Assembly: GCA_023055355.1 (NCBI GenBank)
Contig: JALJCS010000028.1
Span: 8,742,418 to 8,806,417, forward strand
Source of the DNA: Agelaius tricolor
Taxonomy: Eukaryota > Chordata > Aves > Passeriformes > Icteridae
Direction: 5' to 3'
Length of the DNA stretch: 64,000 bases
The stretch's first letter is position 1, and each line of letters begins with the position of its first letter. The position numbers were made by a program, and so were the translations under genes. The notes under the pieces were generated by a model. It searched no databases. It was given only the letters and a program-made list of their open reading frames with translations, and was not told where the DNA came from. Shown piece after piece: positions 60,801 through 64,000 of this stretch.

Positions 60801-63264
60801 AAATGCAGGGAGGGCTCCCACCCCAGCCCTGTCATTACTGGGGCTGCTTCTGTCCCACTGCCAGCCTGAAACAGCACAGAGCAAAACCCCAGCTGCTCTT
60901 ACTGGAAATGCTGCAGGGCAGCCAAACCCTGCCCAGCTCCCTGGGAGCAGCAGGGACATTCCCTGGGGACAGGGAAGGGAAGGGAAGGGAAGGGAAGGGA
61001 AGGGAAGGGAAGGGAAGGGAAGGGAAGGGAAGGGAAGGGAAGGGAAGGGAAGGGAAGGGAAGGGAAGGGAAGGGAAGGGAAGGGAAGGGAAGGGAAGGGA
61101 AGGGAAGGGAAGGGAAGGGAAGGGAAGGGAAGGGCAGCACCTCCTGCCCTTCTGGCTCCTGCCAGCTCCTCCCTCAGCGCCAGCTTTGCCCCTCCAAGCT
61201 CCCACTGCTGCTCTGTGCTGCCTGCCAGGGCTCTGGGCAGGGAAGGGGCTCTTCCCCCCAGCCCCTGCAGGCAGAGCCCACCACGGGTCAGCCCTGGGGC
61301 AGCAGCAGCAGCAGCAGCAGCTCTGAAGTGCCTCCCATCCCCACTGGCTCTCCTTTCATCTGCCAGGGCTTCCTGCCTTGCAGGCAGAGAGTTTGGGAAG
61401 CTGAGGCTGGGAAGCTCAGCCCAGCTTCCCCAGAGCAGGAGGAGGAGGAAGAGGAGGAGGAGGGACACAGCCCCTGCAGCTGGAGCAGCCCAGCAGGGAG
61501 GGAGGGAGGGAGGGAGGCTGGGCACACATGGATGGAAGCAGGGCAGGGCTGGAAGCTCTCCAGGGGAAAATCCCCTCCCCAGGCAGCTCTTGGGAGCCAA
61601 GGGCAGCCCCAGCCTGGCAGAGAGCTCGGGGCTGTGGGCAGAGCAGCCAGGCAGCAATGCAGCAATGCAGCAATGCAGCCATGGCCTGCACAGCTCCTGG
61701 CAGCAATGCAGCAATGCAGCCATGGCCTGCACAGCTCCTGCTGCAGCCAAACCCAGCTCCCAGGGCTGCCAACAGGGGGGACAGGGACAGCCACAGGCTC
61801 AGGAGCTGCTCTGGCTGCTCACACAGGGGCTGCCAGCCCCCAGCAGCCAAGGCAGCCCCTGTGCCAGCCCGGGGCACGCAGCCAAGAGCCTGGCAGATGC
61901 CAGCCCCTGGCAGGGACACGGAGCTCTGCTTCCCAAAGAGCCTGTGGGGCACAGCCAGGGCTCCAGGGACACCCAAACAGCCTGTGGGGCACAGCCAGGG
62001 CTCTATGGACACCCCAAAGAGCCTGTGGGGCACAGCCAGGGCTCCAGGGACACCCAAACAGCCTGTGGGGCACAGCCAGGGCTCTATGGACACCCCAAAG
62101 AGCCTGTGGGGCACAGCCAGGGCTCCAGGGACACCCCAAAGGAAGGAAAGACCAGGAGGAAAGACTGGGAGGAAAGACTGGGAAGATTGGGAAGGGAAGA
62201 CTGGGAGGGAAGATTGGGAGGGAAGATTGGCAGGGAAGATTGGGAGAGAAGATTGGGAAGGAAGATTGGGAGGGAAGATTGGGAGGGAAGACTGGCAGGG
62301 AAGACTGGCAGGGAAGATTGGCAGGGAAGATTGGGAGAGAAGATTGGGAAGGAAGATTGGGAGGGAAGATTGGGAGGGAAGACTGGGAGGGAAGACTGGC
62401 AGGGAAGACTGGCAGGGAAGATTGGGAGAGAAGATTGGGAAGGAAGATTGGGAGGGAAGATTGGGAGGGAAGACTGGCAGGGAAGACTGGCAGAGAAGAT
62501 TGCCATCTTGTGGACAGCACCTCAGGGAGGCTGAGCACAAGGAAAAGCTGGGGCTCAAGCACAGGTTCTGCTCCCAGAGCCCACAGCAACAGCTGTGAAT
62601 GCCCAAGAACTCGGCTGAGTTCACCATCCCAGCCCCATCCCAGGGCAGTTCTGCAGCCTCTGCTGCACTTGGGCTCCCAGCAGATGCAAACTGCAGAGCA
62701 CCTTCCCCTCCCCTCCAGCCTAACTGGATGTGATGCCTCTGTCCCTCCCCAAAACACAAATTCAAATTCAAATCAAGAAGAGGTAAATGGGTCTCCCCTC
62801 ATCCTGAGGGCCCTCCTGAGGTCACTGTTAGTTTAAATTACTTCATCCCACCCTGGGCACATTCACAGCACCCCCAGAAGTGCCTGCCCCCTTACCTGGA
62901 TGACAGTGGGCAGAACCAGCTCTGGGAAGCCAATGCTGTGGGCTTGGCCATGGAGGTACTCCAGCAACAGGTCATAGAGCTGGTCAATGAGCCCATCCTG
63001 AGCAGGAGAAACACAAATCAAGGGACTGGGTACGACCCAAACCCACAGAACTCCTACAGCACCCAAAGCCAGCCTGGGAGAGGCTGTGCAGCCCTGGGGA
63101 CAGGGACATGGAGCACAGTCCCTGTCACAGGGAGCCCAGCTCCCACTCACCCTGAAGGCCTTTTCCTGCAGGTTGGCATTGGAGAGCTTCAGGATCACAG
63201 CAAAGTTGATGGGCTTGGAACTCATCCGTCCTGGCTTCTTGTTGAAATCCACTTGTTGGAAAAC
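54673..63264 (-). CDS. NOC2L: NOC2L, nucleolar complex protein 2 homolog (C-terminal seven coding exons)
   Basis: Joined on the - strand: 63264-63151, 62997-62896, 60138-59995, 59272-59159, 56594-56459, 55413-55279, 54809-54673. Phases are consistent and give 293 residues plus a TGA stop. The product matches my memory of human NOC2L from [20 protein letters not shown] to its acidic end. NOC2L/NIR belongs to the Noc2 family: it escorts pre-60S ribosomal particles from nucleolus to nucleoplasm and is described as an inhibitor of histone acetyltransferases acting on p53 targets. The window holds the end of the Noc2 domain and an acidic Asp/Glu tail. The exon before FQQVDF, expected to carry a YPLRMHC-like motif, was not found before the right edge, so the gene continues out of the window. 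Confidence 0.96.
54810..55278 (-). other. NOC2L intron N6-N7 with minisatellite
   Basis: 54855-54920 has four ATTAATGCCAGGCACT copies. 54970-55240 has about eight units of 24-36 bp with CAGGAGCCCAAAGTGCCCC and CTGGGGCAGAAAC. These leave little unique intron. Confidence 0.9.
55279..55413 (-). CDS. NOC2L: NOC2L exon (window N6), acidic tail
   Basis: Encodes [20 protein letters not shown] and then a mostly Asp/Glu run ([17 protein letters not shown] and onward). Long acidic tails are typical of nucleolar and histone-binding proteins. The frame is open and phases fit N5 and N7. The acceptor is CCCTGCAG and the donor GTGAGT. Confidence 0.92.
55414..56458 (-). other. NOC2L intron N5-N6 with minisatellite
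   Basis: 56200-56440 has about 14 units of 16-18 bp, GGACTGTGGACAAGGAAAAT and GACTGTGGACAGGGAAAAGG. 55414-56195 is ordinary intron. Confidence 0.88.
56459..56594 (-). CDS. NOC2L: NOC2L exon (window N5)
   Basis: Encodes [20 protein letters not shown] and then [20 protein letters not shown], ending GFSVK plus one base. [12 protein letters not shown] is conserved with human. A basic patch (KRRRPDERK) is followed by the start of the acidic tail. The donor is GTACAG. Confidence 0.94.
57020..57190. promoter_or_regulatory. Possible conserved element in NOC2L intron
   Basis: Exact octamer ATGCAAAT (57171-57178), GGATTA (57113-57118, CRX/OTX type), AGATAATCAG, CCAATATCGATGCCATTAAA and CTCAATTGACACC. 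Dense, unique and AT-balanced. Could serve SAMD11 or NOC2L. Untested. Confidence 0.35.
58270..58400. promoter_or_regulatory. Possible conserved element in NOC2L intron
   Basis: GCACTAATTTGCTAATTTGG, TAATCC (58316-58321), AAGCTGATTAGTCCCC and GCCATTAAAAACCATTGGG. Several homeodomain-type cores in 130 bases. Untested. Confidence 0.33.
59159..59272 (-). CDS. NOC2L: NOC2L exon (window N4)
   Basis: Encodes [20 protein letters not shown] and then [18 protein letters not shown], 38 codons, phase 0. Human [20 protein letters not shown] and [10 protein letters not shown] align directly. End of the conserved Noc2 region. The donor is GTGAGC. Confidence 0.95.
59273..59994 (-). other. NOC2L intron N3-N4, mostly minisatellite
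   Basis: 59545-59990 is an array of GTCCCCATGTCTGTCC units (13-22 bp) reaching to within a few bases of the N3 donor. 59273-59544 is ordinary intron. Confidence 0.9.
59995..60138 (-). CDS. NOC2L: NOC2L exon (window N3)
   Basis: Encodes [40 protein letters not shown] and GVASTAAV, 48 codons, phase 0. The core matches human [15 protein letters not shown] and [18 protein letters not shown] long CCATGTCTGTCCC array begins directly after its donor (GTGAGC). Confidence 0.95.
60972..61134. repeat. (GGGAA)n pentanucleotide array
   Basis: About 32 uninterrupted GGGAA units on the + strand, ending in GGGCAGC. Perfect purity suggests recent expansion. Confidence 0.96.
61930..62140. repeat. Minisatellite of about 39 bp
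   Basis: Five units of AGCCTGTGGGGCACAGCCAG followed alternately by GGCTCCAGGGACACCC and GGCTCTATGGACACCCC. Confidence 0.9.
62145..62505. repeat. 13-bp minisatellite
   Basis: About 27 units of GGGAAGATTGGGA or GGGAAGACTGGCA, partly in a higher-order pattern of about 117 bp. Confidence 0.93.
62896..62997 (-). CDS. NOC2L: NOC2L exon (window N2)
   Basis: Encodes [20 protein letters not shown] and then [14 protein letters not shown], 34 codons, phase 0. Human has [20 protein letters not shown]. Noc2 domain. The donor is GTAAGG. Confidence 0.96.
62998..63150 (-). other. Short NOC2L intron N1-N2
   Basis: Ordinary GT-AG intron of 153 bases, no repeats. Confidence 0.88.
63151..63264 (-). CDS. NOC2L: NOC2L exon (window N1)
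   Basis: Encodes [20 protein letters not shown] and then [18 protein letters not shown], 38 codons, phase 0 at both ends. Nearly identical to human ([18 protein letters not shown], then SVILKLSNVNLQEKAYR). The acceptor on the - strand is TCTTCCAG and the donor GTGAGT. Part of the conserved Noc2 domain. Confidence 0.96.
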
Positions 63265-64000
63265 CTGGAAGAGAAAAAAATAAAATAAAAAAAAAAGAGT
63301 TTCAAGGTGATCACAGCACAAAGCAACCAGCACACAACTGAGCCAAGGGCAGGCAGGTGGTGGCAGAGCCAAGAAAACAACCCAGGAACCCCAATTCTGA
63401 TCACTGCCCCACAGCTCTCCCAAACAGCCCAGGCAGGGACAGGGGGGGAGCAAACAAAGCCCCCCCTGAGGCTGTGGAGCCCTGGCTGTGCAAGGTGCTG
63501 AGCTGTGAAGAGGAAGCCAACACAAGCAAGGGCACAGGAAGCTGAGCTTTGCTCCTCAGCCCCAGCTTTCTCACGATCAGAGGCTGCACCCCAGAGCTGG
63601 AGCAGGGTCTGGAGCCATCCCTGAGGTGAGAAGAGTTCCAAAGCAATCCTAGGTGATGTTCACACCAAATTCACTATTGTCACTGCAATCACTGTCCCAG
63701 GGACACCTGGTCCAACCACTGGCTCTGAGGCAGGTCCCTTGTGGCCATCAAGGGAGGCTTCAATGTCATTTAAACATTACCAAGCCACCAACTGATGACA
63801 CCTGATGGCACCCAGAGAGGGGTGAGCAGCACCTCCTGCTCACCCAGGCCCTGCAGCAGCCCCAGCTCCTCTCCCCAGTGCCCAAACACTTTGGGATTGC
63901 CCTCCAGGGCAGGACATCATTTCTGTTCCCTGTGTGCAGCAGCAGATCCATCAGCAGCCCCTGTGGCGGGGATGCAGCCCAGGGGAGGCTGGAGAGGAGG
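63265..64000 (-). other. NOC2L intron at the right edge
   Basis: The sequence upstream of N1 shows no further NOC2L exon: no frame on the - strand carries the expected Noc2 motifs. An AAAATAAAATAAAAAAAAAA tract lies just before the N1 acceptor (63273-63297). Otherwise ordinary GC-rich sequence. Confidence 0.75.

Larger units (their letters stand above)
60139..62895 (-). other. NOC2L intron N2-N3 (2.8 kb)
   Basis: Contains (GGGAA)n at 60972-61134, short runs at 61305-61320 (GCA) and 61496-61516 (GGGA), a GCAATGCAGCAATGCAGC repeat (61655-61745), a unit of about 39 bp (61930-62140) and a 13-bp array (62145-62505). An AT-balanced stretch (60340-60425) with TTTCTAAAATATTTATTTTT and ATATTTATCTCC may be conserved. 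Confidence 0.85.

Noticed and set aside
60791..62836. 681-residue open frame on the + strand
   Set aside because: Made of the (GGGAA)n and 13-bp arrays plus random GC-rich sequence, antisense inside a NOC2L intron. No conserved domain.
1..64000. tRNA, rRNA, microRNA, CRISPR, operon or phage elements
   Set aside because: I found no tRNA-like box A/box B pairs, no rRNA words and no spacer arrays; tandem arrays here have direct adjacent units with no unique spacers. MicroRNA hairpins cannot be excluded without folding.

Overview
The window is vertebrate nuclear DNA, almost certainly from a bird and probably a songbird. Two genes can be read exon by exon: SAMD11 on the + strand (11 coding exons, 487-52237) and the 3' end of NOC2L on the - strand (the last seven coding exons, 63264 down to 54673). 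They converge tail to tail, the order known from mammals. Bird origin is supported by several degraded CR1 LINE 3' ends. A solo LTR of a type I recall as common in songbird genomes (about 11454-11842) supports a passerine. The GC-rich sequence crowded with minisatellites fits an avian microchromosome; that is inference.

Layout. 1-486 is the end of a SAMD11 intron made of minisatellite. SAMD11 exons E1-E11 follow, with large introns up to 36025-43322. Three introns carry marked regulatory candidates: AT-core-rich blocks in the first intron, a CpG island overlapping exon E5 (about 34930-36060), and a CpG-rich block with about ten TAAT cores (40925-41375). E9-E11 encode the SAM domain. The stop is at 52235-52237 and the 3' UTR runs to poly(A) signals at 53844 and 53873. 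About 0.6 kb of intergenic DNA separates it from the NOC2L 3' end. NOC2L coding sequence then runs leftward from beyond the right edge, and its upstream exons lie outside the window.

Function. SAMD11 is a nuclear SAM-domain protein related to SAMD7; the family works with Polycomb repressors in photoreceptors. NOC2L (NIR) is a nucleolar Noc2-family protein for large ribosomal subunit assembly and an inhibitor of histone acetylation. They are neighbours, not pathway partners.

The most unusual feature is the introns. More than 35 separate tandem arrays, with units from 5 bp to about 100 bp and largely unrelated sequences, sit in 64 kb. Some touch gene structure: the same 41-bp repeat lies on both sides of exon E4, a 223-bp duplication copied the splice donor of exon E8, and a 35-bp array lies inside the SAMD11 3' UTR. 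Many long open frames in the window are only these arrays read through. I see no tRNA, rRNA, CRISPR or bacterial feature, and no third protein-coding gene.
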